A stretch of DNA of 64,000 bases. Source: Periweissella fabalis. GTDB taxonomy: Bacteria > Bacillota > Bacilli > Lactobacillales > Lactobacillaceae. The position numbers were made by a program, and so were the translations under genes. The notes beneath the pieces are model-generated. The model was not told the DNA's origin. It was given only the letters and a program-made list of their open reading frames with translations, and searched no databases. Positions 1-8,027 of the stretch are shown in pieces. Within the stretch, counting starts at the first letter, position 1. The number at the start of each line of letters is the position of its first letter. The stretch lies in contig NZ_JAAXPN010000001.1 in assembly GCF_012396505.1 (NCBI RefSeq), positions 372,001-436,000 of the forward strand, in the 5' to 3' direction.

Positions 1-131
1 CCTACTTAATTTTAGCAATGTTCTTATATTTTTGCTGGGTACTTATCAAGGCACTTTTTGTACCTGCTTTGATTATTGGCATCGCCTATCTTGGATGGCA
101 GGTGTATCAACAAGTACAAACTCGATCATAA
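1..131 (+). CDS. C-terminal end of a small membrane protein (partial)
   Basis: The frame that stops with TAA at 129-131 is open to the left edge. It encodes about 42 mostly hydrophobic residues, with two hydrophobic stretches (around AMFLYFCWVLIKALF and PALIIGIAYLGW) and a short polar tail. This looks like the last one or two membrane segments of a protein that begins before the window. A hairpin follows directly, so it is probably the last gene of its transcript. No family can be named from this fragment. Confidence 0.5.
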   Translation, partial: YLILAMFLYFCWVLIKALFVPALIIGIAYLGWQVYQQVQTRS

Positions 132-142
132 TATAAAATACG

Positions 143-186
143 AAAAAGGGCCTGAATTTTCATGATCAATTTTGGCCTTTTAATTT
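143..186. terminator. Intrinsic terminator between convergent genes
   Basis: An AAAAGGGCC arm and a GGCCTTTT arm flank an AT-rich loop and are followed by T-rich sequence. The element lies between the plus-strand fragment at the left edge and the minus-strand dehydrogenase, so it may serve both. Confidence 0.5.
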
Positions 187-187
187 A

Positions 188-1198
188 CTAATCATGGACA
201 ACATGCGGACTGTTCTTGCTATGTGCAACCAAAACGATATCATCCAAAGCAATATCAACCATATTTTGGACAGCTGCATCAGTATAAAAACCTATATGCA
301 GAGTAACCGAAACATTGGGCATTGCAAGTAATTGATCATACGTTGTAAAATCAAGAGCGTGTTCGTTACTTAAATCATGTTCTACAAAGTTTTCTTCACC
401 TTCAACAGCATCTAAACCCGCCCCAGCAATAATCCCAGCGTTAAGAGCTGCAATTAAAGCTGGCGTTTCAATAATAGGACCACGAGCACAATTAATCAAT
501 AGAGCTTCTTTTTTCATTTTAGCAAATGTAGCGCCATTAAATAAGTGGTGTGTAGTATCGTTTAGATTGGTATGAATGGTCACAATATCACTTTGAGCAA
601 GAAGAGTTTCAAAATCTACGTATTCAACTGTATCAGCTAAATCAGTTCGATGAATTAAGTCATTAGCGATAACATGGGCTCCTAAAGCTTTAAAAATTCG
701 TGCTACTGTACCACCAATTTTACCTGCTCCAAAAATACCGATGGTCAAATTATGAATTTCACGTGCTTGCAATTCATCCCAACTATAATTATGTTGGCGC
801 ATACGTGCTTCGGCGGCTTCAAGATGCCTTAAAAGTACCATTGTATGCATTAATGTAGCTTCAGCAACTGAACGAGGGGAGTAGGCGGGGACATTAGTTA
901 CTACAATTTGATTAGCATCAGCTGCCTTAAAATTAATGGTATTATAGCCGGTAATTCGTAAGGCAATATGGTGAATCCCTAAATCAGCTAAACGTGAATA
1001 AACATCTGGATCATCGATAGCAGCGTGTTGTACTATTGAGATACTATCATAACCGGCTGCCATATCAATATTATCTACAAGGTTAAGGGGGGTTGTATCA
1101 ACTTGAATAGCATTACGCTTCGCCCAAGATTTAATCGCAAGTTGCTCATCGGGGCGGACACTATCATCGGGGCGGACACTATACATTAGAATTTTCAT
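188..1198 (-). CDS. D-2-hydroxyacid dehydrogenase (D-lactate dehydrogenase-like)
   Basis: This is an NAD-dependent reductase of 2-keto acids to D-2-hydroxy acids in the cytoplasm. At 336 aa it has the usual family length. The Rossmann motif GAGKIG is at about 157-162. The expected catalytic residues are R239 (in NCARG), E266 (in GLDAVEGE) and H301 (in HIGFYTDAAV). It lies 13 bp downstream of an aminotransferase in the same direction. Together they could convert aromatic or branched amino acids into 2-keto acids and then hydroxy acids such as phenyllactate; this pairing is inferred from position. The ribosome site AAAGGAG supports the start. The N-terminus carries a duplicated SVRPD block from an 18-bp tandem repeat. 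Substrate preference (lactate, hydroxyisocaproate or phenyllactate) cannot be read from the sequence. Confidence 0.88.
   Translation of the reverse strand: MKILMYSVRPDDSVRPDEQLAIKSWAKRNAIQVDTTPLNLVDNIDMAAGYDSISIVQHAAIDDPDVYSRLADLGIHHIALRITGYNTINFKAADANQIVVTNVPAYSPRSVAEATLMHTMVLLRHLEAAEARMRQHNYSWDELQAREIHNLTIGIFGAGKIGGTVARIFKALGAHVIANDLIHRTDLADTVEYVDFETLLAQSDIVTIHTNLNDTTHHLFNGATFAKMKKEALLINCARGPIIETPALIAALNAGIIAGAGLDAVEGEENFVEHDLSNEHALDFTTYDQLLAMPNVSVTLHIGFYTDAAVQNMVDIALDDIVLVAHSKNSPHVVHD
1147..1182. repeat. Perfect 18-bp tandem duplication inside the dehydrogenase gene
   Basis: Two identical 18-bp units, 1147-1164 and 1165-1182, sit head to tail. In the minus-strand frame they encode SVRPDD followed by SVRPDE near residues 7-18 and add six residues without changing the frame. 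Homologues usually show only one such block after the first strand. Confidence 0.9.
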
Positions 1199-1211
1199 TT
1201 ATAATTCTCCT

Positions 1212-2372
1212 TTATACATGGGCTTGCATGAATCGTTCTAACCGATCCATGGCATTAATAAGATTTGTCATACTTGCAGCATAGCTTAAACGCATATAAC
1301 CTTCTCCAGCTGGAAAAGCTCCACCAGGAACAAGCCCTAGATGGGCTTCAATCGCAAGGCGATGACCGAAAGCAAAACTATCTGTACCAAACTGCGTGGG
1401 GATTTGCATAAAAATGTAGAAGGCTCCAGTTGGTTTAATTACTGCAATTCCCATTTGTGTGAGTCGCTTAATTAAATAATCACGCCGTTTAACATATTCT
1501 GCCTGCATAATCAGGCCATCATCTGCTCCACTTGTAAGAGCTTCAATGGCCGCATCTTGTGCATTTGTAGTTGCTGAAGTAACTGTAAATTGACTAATCA
1601 TCGCAATCTTTTGTATCAAATCAGCTGGGCCAGCAGCAAAGCCAATCCGCCATCCAGTCATTGCATGCGATTTTGAGAGCCCAGTTACTAAAATTGTTTG
1701 TTCAGGAAGAATTTCACCTAAGGACACATGGTTTTGATCATAACTTAATTCGCTATATATTTCGTCACTTAAGACAACGATTGGTTTATTACGAAGTGGT
1801 TCAACTAAGGCGGTTAGTTCTTCACGTGTGTAAGTTACACCCGTAGGATTAGTAGGGTAATTAAGAATAAGCATTTTAGCTTGAGGATGTGCTAATAATG
1901 TAGCTTGCAATCGTGATGGTGTTAATTTAAAACCATCGTTAGTTGTATCCACAAAAACTGGTTTAGCCCCATTAAGTAAAGTAATGGGAATATATAATGG
2001 AAAAATAGGGATTGGAATAATAACTTCATCATTTGGATTGGTTAGTGCGGTTATCGTTGAATAGATCGCTCCCGTAGCGCCAACTGTAACAATAATTTGA
2101 TTCGTTGGATTATACGTTGCATGATACTTATTATGTAAAAAATCAGCGGCAGCAACCCGAAGCACAAGTTTTCCAGAAGAATCTGTATAGTGGCTTTCAT
2201 TATTAGTAATACTAGCTTTCCCAGCTGCTTTGACATGCTCAGGGGTATTAAAATCTGGCTCACCTAGTGTGAGTTTAATAATATCTGGAATTTCTGATAT
2301 AGCCGCATCAAAGGCTAATATGGATGAGGGCTGTAGTTGATCCAAGCGGGCATTAGTCTTAAAAAATTTCAT
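1212..2372 (-). CDS. Class I/II aminotransferase, probably aromatic (AraT/PatA-like)
   Basis: This is a fold-type I PLP aminotransferase of 386 aa. Visible motifs are NYPTNPTG (171-178) for cofactor and substrate binding, SDEIYSE (202-208), and GLSKSHAMTGWRIGF with the Schiff-base lysine at about K234. The arginine in YMRLSYA near the C-terminus should bind the substrate carboxylate. The family includes aspartate and aromatic aminotransferases of lactobacilli. The upstream leader ORF, which contains consecutive Phe, Trp and Tyr codons, favours aromatic amino acids. GGAGG lies 10 bp before the ATG. The gene is followed by the D-hydroxyacid dehydrogenase and is probably cotranscribed with it. 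Confidence 0.85.
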   Translation of the reverse strand: MKFFKTNARLDQLQPSSILAFDAAISEIPDIIKLTLGEPDFNTPEHVKAAGKASITNNESHYTDSSGKLVLRVAAADFLHNKYHATYNPTNQIIVTVGATGAIYSTITALTNPNDEVIIPIPIFPLYIPITLLNGAKPVFVDTTNDGFKLTPSRLQATLLAHPQAKMLILNYPTNPTGVTYTREELTALVEPLRNKPIVVLSDEIYSELSYDQNHVSLGEILPEQTILVTGLSKSHAMTGWRIGFAAGPADLIQKIAMISQFTVTSATTNAQDAAIEALTSGADDGLIMQAEYVKRRDYLIKRLTQMGIAVIKPTGAFYIFMQIPTQFGTDSFAFGHRLAIEAHLGLVPGGAFPAGEGYMRLSYAASMTNLINAMDRLERFMQAHV

Positions 2373-2400
2373 ATTCGTATCGCCTCCATGTGTTTAAATA

Positions 2401-2432
2401 AAAAATCCTCACAGCTACAAGCTGAGAGGATT
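2401..2432 (-). terminator. Attenuator-type terminator in the aminotransferase leader
   Basis: On the minus strand, AATCCTC-T-CAGC and GCTG-T-GAGGATT form a strong stem with a TTGT-type loop, followed directly by a run of Ts. It ends about 30 bp before the aminotransferase start and so must be passed for expression. An upstream segment (2461-2471, minus-strand TTGAGTAGGAT) can pair with its 5' arm. A further segment (2481-2487, CCTCAAG) can instead pair with that upstream segment. These are the parts expected of a transcription attenuator. Confidence 0.75.
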
Positions 2433-2527
2433 CAATGACAGTAATGTTTTAATCAATGGCATCCTACTCAATAATTTCTACTTGAGGCTAAATGGCATCG
2501 AAAAAATATTTCTAATTCCATTCAGAT

Positions 2528-2593
2528 TTAATCTGCGTGGTACCAGAAAAGTAAAGGGGCGTTATTCAATTGCTGTGTATTTTCATCTAACAT
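2528..2593 (-). CDS. Putative 21-aa leader peptide with consecutive aromatic codons
   Basis: A short ORF starts with ATG (2593-2591), has AGGAG nine bases upstream, and ends with TAA at 2530-2528. Its C-terminus reads LLFWYHAD, so Phe, Trp, Tyr and His codons are consecutive near the end. It lies between a good promoter and the leader terminator of an aromatic-type aminotransferase. This is the arrangement of amino-acid leader peptides that control attenuation by ribosome stalling. Translation and function are inferred. Confidence 0.6.
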   Translation of the reverse strand: MLDENTQQLNNAPLLFWYHAD

Positions 2594-2624
2594 AATCATT
2601 AGCTCCTTTAAATAACTTAGCTAA

Positions 2625-2653
2625 AATATACGCTTGTTAAATTAACAAATCAA
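2625..2653 (-). promoter_or_regulatory. Promoter of the aminotransferase leader with palindromic operator
   Basis: On the minus strand, TTGATT (2653-2648) and TATATT (2630-2625) are separated by exactly 17 bp. The spacer contains a perfect 15-bp palindrome, TTGTTAA-N-TTAACAA (2634-2648), a candidate repressor site. The start point would be about 2618, just before the ribosome site of the leader ORF. Confidence 0.6.
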
Positions 2654-2678
2654 CATAATTTTATCATTTTATTCTAAT

Positions 2679-3002
2679 TTAAATATTAAGTTCCGTTTTT
2701 AGGAGCTGAAATAGTTCACTTATTTCTAGTCCATTCATAATACCAACTACTAAAATACTAGGGTGTTCTTCACTATCACCAAGCTCCATGATAGTTATAC
2801 CATGTGCTTCTAGATATTTATTTATACGTGGTCGATCTAAAATTATCGACATCTCATCGTAATCAAATTCAACTTGATATTTATCTTCAGCATTTGCCAT
2901 CCCGGCAACGCCAACAAATTCTGCCCCACCATCTTCATCAATGACATAAATTTCAACGTTAATTTTATCAAGTAAATCAGCTACTTCATATATCTGCGCC
3001 AT
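2679..3002 (-). CDS. Conserved-looking acidic protein of unknown function
   Basis: This is a 107-aa soluble acidic protein with no membrane segment, no Cys and no recognisable catalytic motif. It looks like a compact alpha/beta fold: a short helix, then strands around EIYVIDEDG and KYQVEFDYDEMSIIL, then C-terminal helices. The ATG has AAGGAG eight bases upstream. It stands alone, between the aminotransferase promoter region (same strand) and the divergently transcribed ABC-F leader. I do not recognise the family. Confidence 0.65.
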   Translation of the reverse strand: MAQIYEVADLLDKINVEIYVIDEDGGAEFVGVAGMANAEDKYQVEFDYDEMSIILDRPRINKYLEAHGITIMELGDSEEHPSILVVGIMNGLEISELFQLLKTELNI

Positions 3003-3083
3003 ATATAAACTCCTTATATTTTTATTGTATGCTGATTATATCACAAATGTATTTATTGCATTGTCCATACTAATTCGTTAAAA

Positions 3084-3314
3084 TGGTAGTATCAAATGAA
3101 ATCAGGAGGCGTAAGCTGTCAATGTTAGTTTAATCAATCTTCTTTCACATTCATCGACTATTTCTTAGGTGGAGTGTGTCCTTTTTAGATTGATTAATTG
3201 CTAATGGTGCCATTTTTGCTTACCCTCATATCGGTATACTAATAATTTTTAATATATCAAAATATATAGCAAACACTTAGGCAAAGGGATCAATAAAGTT
3301 TTTGGTCCCTTTTT
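3084..3314 (+). promoter_or_regulatory. Leader of the ABC-F gene with mini-ORF and intrinsic attenuator
   Basis: An extended -10 promoter (TGGTAGTAT, 3084-3092) precedes AGGAGG (3104-3109) and a four-codon ORF, ATG TTA GTT TAA (3122-3133; M-L-V). An 11-bp perfect helix can form between 3130-3140 and 3187-3197. A terminator with a fully paired 10-bp stem (AAAGGGATCA with TGGTCCCTTT, 3283-3312) and a U-tract ends 65 bp before the ABC-F start. The first helix overlaps the mini-ORF stop, so a ribosome there could change folding. Leaders of this type, with very short upstream ORFs and a conditional terminator, are known for antibiotic-inducible ABC-F genes. Confidence 0.7.
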
Positions 3315-3378
3315 GTATATACCAAAAAACAATCTTTATAACACATTAAACCTGCCTTTATATCCAAAGGAGGCTTAT

Positions 3379-4944
3379 ATGCCAATTATTCAAATCAAAG
3401 ATTTCATCGTTGCAACGCCCCAGACAACTTTGTTTACAATTGACAGTGCTATTGTCCAACCAATGAGTAAAATTGCCTTGGTTGCGCCAAATGGTAGTGG
3501 TAAAACGACACTAATTAAACAGATTTTGGCTGATAATAAGCAAGTTAAAATAACCGGTGACATTGGTTATTTGGCACAACTTGAATCAGTAAAAGCATTA
3601 AGTGCTGGTCAATATATCAAAAAACGATTAACTGAGTTATTATATGGTTCCGCAGCTTGCTTAATTTTAGATGAACCAACGGCCAATCTGGATGCTTCAA
3701 CACGTAAATGGCTGATTATGCAGTTACAACGTACTAATAAAGCCTTACTACTAATTAGTCACGATCGAGAACTCTTAAATGCTATTGCTACTGAAATATG
3801 GTATATCAATGACATGCAACTCCAAACTTATTCTGGTTGTTATTCAGATTATCTAAAAATGCGGGCAAGTCAAGCAGCTAAAGAAATAGCCGCTTTTGAG
3901 CAACAGCAAACTGATCGACAACGTCTAAAAAATGTCATCCATGAACGCAAACAACGTGCCCAAAGTATTGGACACCATAAGCGTAATGTATCTAGTTCTG
4001 AAGCTAAAGCAAATGGCTTAATGTCTGATTATGAAGCTAAAGGCCGTAAAATGGCTAAAAGTGCCAAAAGTATCACCAAGCGCCTAGAAAAGGAGCCTTT
4101 ACTAAAGCAGCCACGTAAGGAAAAGCATATTAACATCCAACTAAAGCGTACTACTACTTTAAACTTACGACCTATTAAATTACTTGATAGTACAAATCAA
4201 ATAATTTATCGAGAAAAACAGTCCATATTTGAAATCAAGCATTTTGCAGTGAAATTTGGTGAACATATTGGTTTAGTTGGTGATAATGGTAGTGGTAAAT
4301 CTACTTTCCTTAAGCAACTATTTACAACTGTTGTAAGTGGCAAGCCTTTAACTATTTATCAATATCCAAAAATTAAGATTGGTTTTTTTAATCAATTACT
4401 AGATGACTTTCCAAAAGGTTCATCAATTTTACATGCTATTGAGCAAACATCATCGCAAGACAAACAAGTTATTTATGACCTATTAGGTGCGCTTGGTTTT
4501 CGTAATACTACTATGCAAAAGCCTTACTCAGTTTTAAGTGGTGGTGAAAAAGTTCGTGCTAATCTAGCCAACGTCCTCTTAGGAGACTATAATATACTAT
4601 TTCTAGATGAACCAAATAATTACCTTGATTTGGATGCACTACAAGCGTTAACAACTTTTTTACAAGCATATCGGGGAGCTGTTATTTTGGTTAGCCATGA
4701 CAATGAATTTATTAATAGTATTTGTCATCGTCAATATAAAATTGGTAATAACAAAATGCATGAAATTAATCTTAATGAAGATGTTAGTAATCCTAAAAAA
4801 CGATTTAAAAAGCAGCAGCTTACAAACCAAATTCAAGAATTAGAATTTAAAAAAGATAAATTAATGTTAACTACCAACAGTTCTATTGCCGAGATTCGAT
4901 ACTTGAACCAACAAATTAGTCAACTCAAAAAGGAATTAAGCTAA
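3379..4944 (+). CDS. ABC-F family ribosome-protection ATPase (Msr/Vga/Vml-like)
   Basis: This is a soluble protein with two ABC domains and no transmembrane segments, 521 aa from the ATG at 3379 with AAAGGAGG upstream. A TTG at 3313 is in frame but lies inside the leader terminator. Domain 1 has Walker A APNGSGKTT (36-44), signature LSAGQ (74-78) and Walker B LILDEP (95-100). Domain 2 has GDNGSGKST (301-309), LSGGE (386-390), LFLDEP (407-412) and H440. The basic linker (about 165-260) should reach the ribosomal tRNA site. The very short stretch between Walker A and signature in domain 1 is typical of antibiotic-resistance ABC-F proteins. The attenuator upstream fits induction by ribosome-targeting drugs. 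The drug class is not predictable. Confidence 0.85.
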   Translation: MPIIQIKDFIVATPQTTLFTIDSAIVQPMSKIALVAPNGSGKTTLIKQILADNKQVKITGDIGYLAQLESVKALSAGQYIKKRLTELLYGSAACLILDEPTANLDASTRKWLIMQLQRTNKALLLISHDRELLNAIATEIWYINDMQLQTYSGCYSDYLKMRASQAAKEIAAFEQQQTDRQRLKNVIHERKQRAQSIGHHKRNVSSSEAKANGLMSDYEAKGRKMAKSAKSITKRLEKEPLLKQPRKEKHINIQLKRTTTLNLRPIKLLDSTNQIIYREKQSIFEIKHFAVKFGEHIGLVGDNGSGKSTFLKQLFTTVVSGKPLTIYQYPKIKIGFFNQLLDDFPKGSSILHAIEQTSSQDKQVIYDLLGALGFRNTTMQKPYSVLSGGEKVRANLANVLLGDYNILFLDEPNNYLDLDALQALTTFLQAYRGAVILVSHDNEFINSICHRQYKIGNNKMHEINLNEDVSNPKKRFKKQQLTNQIQELEFKKDKLMLTTNSSIAEIRYLNQQISQLKKELS

Positions 4945-4980
4945 ATTACAAACCGCAAATATGCCCAATTTATTATTTAC

Positions 4981-5121
4981 TGTTATAATAAGTATATGAG
5001 ATAGGAAGGGGTTAAGTTTGGTAAGGTAACCATCTTGATTTCCTCAAATTACAGTCCCCCCGGACTATTGATTGTTTGACAAAACCACTTGATTTGCTTC
5101 AATGAATCAAGTGGCTTTTTT
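4981..5121 (+). ncRNA. Candidate small RNA with a C-rich loop hairpin
   Basis: An extended -10 box, TG-T-TATAAT (4981-4989), is followed about 125 bp later by a strong terminator (10-bp perfect stem, 5085-5094 with 5105-5114, then six Ts). No ORF with a ribosome site lies between. The central part contains a hairpin AGTCC-CCCC-GGACT (5053-5066), presenting C-rich loop sequence, and an AGGAA/TTTCCT stem 5' of it. C-rich loops that pair with Shine-Dalgarno sequences are known from Firmicute sRNAs such as RsaE/RoxS. Here this is inferred from shape only. The RNA ends about 100 bp before the next gene, so it is not obviously a leader. Confidence 0.5.
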
Positions 5122-5227
5122 ATTCACAAAATTTGAGTTGAGACCTGTTTTAATTATTTCTTAAAAGAACTGGACAACAATCATTTATGTTACAATAATT
5201 ATAATTTTTAAAAAAGAGGGGGGCACA

Positions 5228-6136
5228 ATGGCAATTGAAATTAAGCATTTAACTAAAGAATTTGGACCGAAAGTAGCTGTTAATGATTTATCACTAACGC
5301 TTAATGATGGTCAAGTATTGGGCTTGATTGGACAAAATGGAGCTGGTAAGACAACGACATTTCGTATGTTACTAGATTTTATTAAACCAGATCATGGAAC
5401 AATCTTATTTGATGGTCAACCCATTACCCAAGCAATACGAAAAAAGATTGGCTTTTTACCAGAAGAGCGCGGCTTATATCAAAAATGGACTATTGAACAG
5501 CAAATGTTGTATTTTGGTGAACTACATGGCATGAAAGCCAACACTATAAAAAGCGAACTAAAGCGATGGTTAAAGCGATTAGAAGTAGTCGGTAAGCCTA
5601 ATGATAAAGTTCAAACGTTATCTAAAGGAAACGCTCAAAAAGTACAATTGATTGCAACTTTAATTTTTCAACCACAATTACTTATTTTAGATGAACCTTT
5701 CACTGGTTTAGATCCGGTTAATACTTCGTTAATGATGCGTGAAATTAAACAGTTTAGTGATGAAGGAGCACGAATCATCTTTAGTGCACATAATATGGCA
5801 AGTGTTGAGTCATTATCTGATCATTTATTGATGTTAAAAAATGGTAATACTGTCTTGTCGGGGGCCACTAATGTAATTCGTGAAAGTTTTGGTCGGACAC
5901 GTATTTATTTAGAATCGCCAATCAGTGATGCTGAACTATTAGGAATTGAAGGAGTTATTTCAATAACCCCATCTAATTTAGGACGAATGCTTAAAATAAG
6001 TGATGAAGCCGTTGGTCGAGTTGTATTTGAACGGGTAACAAGCTCAACTAACTATGTACCCGCTTTTATGCAAACACCGCCATCATTAGATGAAATTTTT
6101 CGGACAGAAGTTGCTGCTACGGAGGTTAAATTATGA
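5228..6136 (+). CDS. ABC transporter ATP-binding subunit (NatA/YhaQ-like)
   Basis: This 302-aa nucleotide-binding subunit belongs to an ABC-2 type exporter. Walker A is GQNGAGKTT near residue 36. The signature region is LSKGNAQKVQ, where the usual LSGGQ is replaced by LSKGN, as is common in the NatA/YhaQ group. Walker B is LLILDEPFTGLDP. The C-terminal ~80 residues form the extra domain seen in this group. The stop overlaps the start of the permease gene by 4 bp, which indicates translational coupling. A G-rich ribosome site (GAGGGGGG) precedes the ATG. The family exports sodium or other cytotoxic compounds; the substrate here is unknown. Confidence 0.85.
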   Translation: MAIEIKHLTKEFGPKVAVNDLSLTLNDGQVLGLIGQNGAGKTTTFRMLLDFIKPDHGTILFDGQPITQAIRKKIGFLPEERGLYQKWTIEQQMLYFGELHGMKANTIKSELKRWLKRLEVVGKPNDKVQTLSKGNAQKVQLIATLIFQPQLLILDEPFTGLDPVNTSLMMREIKQFSDEGARIIFSAHNMASVESLSDHLLMLKNGNTVLSGATNVIRESFGRTRIYLESPISDAELLGIEGVISITPSNLGRMLKISDEAVGRVVFERVTSSTNYVPAFMQTPPSLDEIFRTEVAATEVKL

Positions 6137-7359
6137 CAAATGCATGGTTGATAGTTGCTAAACAGACATATCGTACCCGACTTAAATCACTAACTTACTG
6201 GATGCTTGTTTTATCACCACTCTTATTAGCAGTTTTTTCAATCGGTATTGTTCTACTTTTTGATAGTGCATCATCTTCAAATGACAAAGCAACATTAGCA
6301 ATTGTACAGCAAACCCAGCTGACTAAAGATCTCAAAGCTACTAAAGCATTAAATGCCCACGTTAAAAATATTGCGACAGAAAATGCTGCTAAACGGCAAT
6401 TAAAAGATGCTGATATTGATGGTTATTTAATTCAAACCGGAGACAGTTTTAAATTAGTCACATCAGCTACTGGTAACACTAGTATTAATAAAGATACCTT
6501 ACAGACATTGTTAACACAGTTTAAAGTGGCAGCAATGGCATATAAATTAAATATATCAGCAGCACAATTACAAAGCTTGCAAGCACCAGTTGACCTAAAA
6601 ATCCAACAGATAAATAGTAAAGATGGGACTGCCAATACTGATACTAATAGAGGAGCAAATTCTGCTTTAAGTATCGGAATAGGAGTTTTATTCTTTATTA
6701 TTTTACTATTTTATGTCCAAATTATTGCCCAAGAAATTGCTAATGAAAAATCATCACGAATTATGGAAATTTTATTAGCTGCAACAAGTGCTGCTAGTCA
6801 ATTCTATGGTAAAATTATTGGTGTTTTTAGTTTAGCAATCACGCAAATTCTGCTTTACATCATCATTGGTGCTGGGGCGATTGCTATTTTTAAAGACAAT
6901 CGCATTTTTCAAAGTGTACGAACAATTTTTAGCAATGTAAGCTTGTCGTTTACTTTAGTAACGGTCATTATGTTGTTATTAGCTATCCTAATGTATTTAA
7001 CCTTAGCAGCAATTATTGCTTCACTGATAAACGATCAAAGTCAGGTTCAACAAGCTGTTCAGCCAGTGACATACATTGCCATGATTGGTTATGTATTATC
7101 ATTTATTGTTGCTCAATCACCGCATAATTTACTTATTAATTTAGCATCTTACGTACCATTCATTTCACAAACCTTAGTTCCTAGCCGACTAGCTCTTGAT
7201 TTTATTGGTAATTCACAGGCATGGTGTGCTATTGGATTACAAATTATTAGTGTAGCTTTACTACTGAAATTTGGTCTTAAAATCTACGAACGAAATGTTT
7301 TAGAATATTCAGATGAAAGCATTTATAAGCAATTAGCCAGGTTAATAAGAGGTAAGTAA
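6133..7359 (+). CDS. ABC-2 type permease (NatB/YhaP-like)
   Basis: This is the 408-aa membrane partner of the preceding ATPase. One N-terminal transmembrane helix (about 20-45) is followed by an extracytoplasmic domain of roughly 125 residues. Five or more helices follow from about residue 178 to the C-terminus, the layout of ABC2_membrane_3 permeases. The cytoplasmic motif EIANEKSSRIMEILLAATSA after the second helix is characteristic of the YhaP/NatB group. GGAGG lies just upstream inside the end of the ATPase gene. The following 278 bp before the next gene show no convincing ORF. Confidence 0.85.
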   Translation: MTNAWLIVAKQTYRTRLKSLTYWMLVLSPLLLAVFSIGIVLLFDSASSSNDKATLAIVQQTQLTKDLKATKALNAHVKNIATENAAKRQLKDADIDGYLIQTGDSFKLVTSATGNTSINKDTLQTLLTQFKVAAMAYKLNISAAQLQSLQAPVDLKIQQINSKDGTANTDTNRGANSALSIGIGVLFFIILLFYVQIIAQEIANEKSSRIMEILLAATSAASQFYGKIIGVFSLAITQILLYIIIGAGAIAIFKDNRIFQSVRTIFSNVSLSFTLVTVIMLLLAILMYLTLAAIIASLINDQSQVQQAVQPVTYIAMIGYVLSFIVAQSPHNLLINLASYVPFISQTLVPSRLALDFIGNSQAWCAIGLQIISVALLLKFGLKIYERNVLEYSDESIYKQLARLIRGK

Positions 7360-7637
7360 TATTCATATATTTCACAGATAGGACTGTTAGTTAATAATAA
7401 TTACTACCATAACGTATGTACGAAAGCAGATACTAAGATTTTTTGATAGTGTTCGACTTTTGTTATATTCCCTTAGTAGTTCACAATAAATATTTTCTAT
7501 CATTCTAACTAGTTTATTAAGGTCCTTAAAATTAGGTAAATCAACTTGAGAAGCAAAATTTATTCAGCTAAAGTATTAATTCAAGCACTGATATTGTGCA
7601 AATATTTAGAAGGATTGCCAATAGGCAGTAAGTTTAA

Positions 7638-8008
7638 ATGGAATTAATTATTATCATTTTAGCTATTATCGCAATAGCAGTTTGGTTTAAAAATCGAAAT
7701 GGCGATTCAATGTGGGGGGGCTTCTCACTATTAGGATGTGATTCTCTAGGTTGTTTGGTGCCAATTATTGGGATCATTATTATCTTGATAATGTTGCATA
7801 GTTTGTTTAGTTTTCATCATTACTATGGCGGCTATGGTTATCATAGTTTTTTTCACCATTCTTTTTTCACCCATTCCTCCACATCCCATTTTTTCATCAC
7901 TCATATTATGAGCCAACGTATCACTTTGGTTATCATCCAATGTTTCAACCACACGTTGTTCATGAATATCATGTGGTTCATGAGTATCATGTATATCATC
8001 ATTACTAG
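7638..8008 (+). pseudogene. His/Tyr-rich small membrane protein with apparent frameshift
   Basis: The first about 75 codons encode two hydrophobic helices (ELIIIILAIIAIAVWF and LVPIIGIIIILIMLHSLF) followed by HHYYGGYGYHSFFHH. In the same frame the protein then loses this character and reads on through the terminator at 8028-8083. Read with one extra T in the T tracts near 7847-7867, the downstream sequence continues as a His/Tyr/Val-rich tail (FHHSYYEPTYHFGYHP, then HEYHVVHEYHVYHHY). It would stop with TAG at 8006-8008, before the terminator. A one-base deletion, or a sequencing error in a homopolymer, is therefore likely. The function of the intact protein is unknown; a metal-binding tail is possible. 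Confidence 0.6.
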
Positions 8009-8027
8009 TGATTTAAAAAGACTTATT

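Noticed and set aside
2528-2560. T-box-like TGGTACCACG on the minus strand upstream of the aminotransferase
   Set aside because: The T-box sequence should lie immediately before the terminator. Here it is about 100 nt upstream and lies inside a well-formed small ORF as Trp-Tyr-His codons. No stem I features were found.
3313-3378. TTG start giving a 543-aa ABC-F protein
   Set aside because: The extra 22 codons start in the U-tract of the leader terminator. The ATG at 3379 has AAAGGAGG and fits the family start.
4981-5121. Known riboswitch or housekeeping RNA (SMK box, 4.5S, 6S, fluoride)
   Set aside because: None of the diagnostic conserved blocks of these RNAs is present. Only promoter, C-loop hairpin and terminator can be supported.
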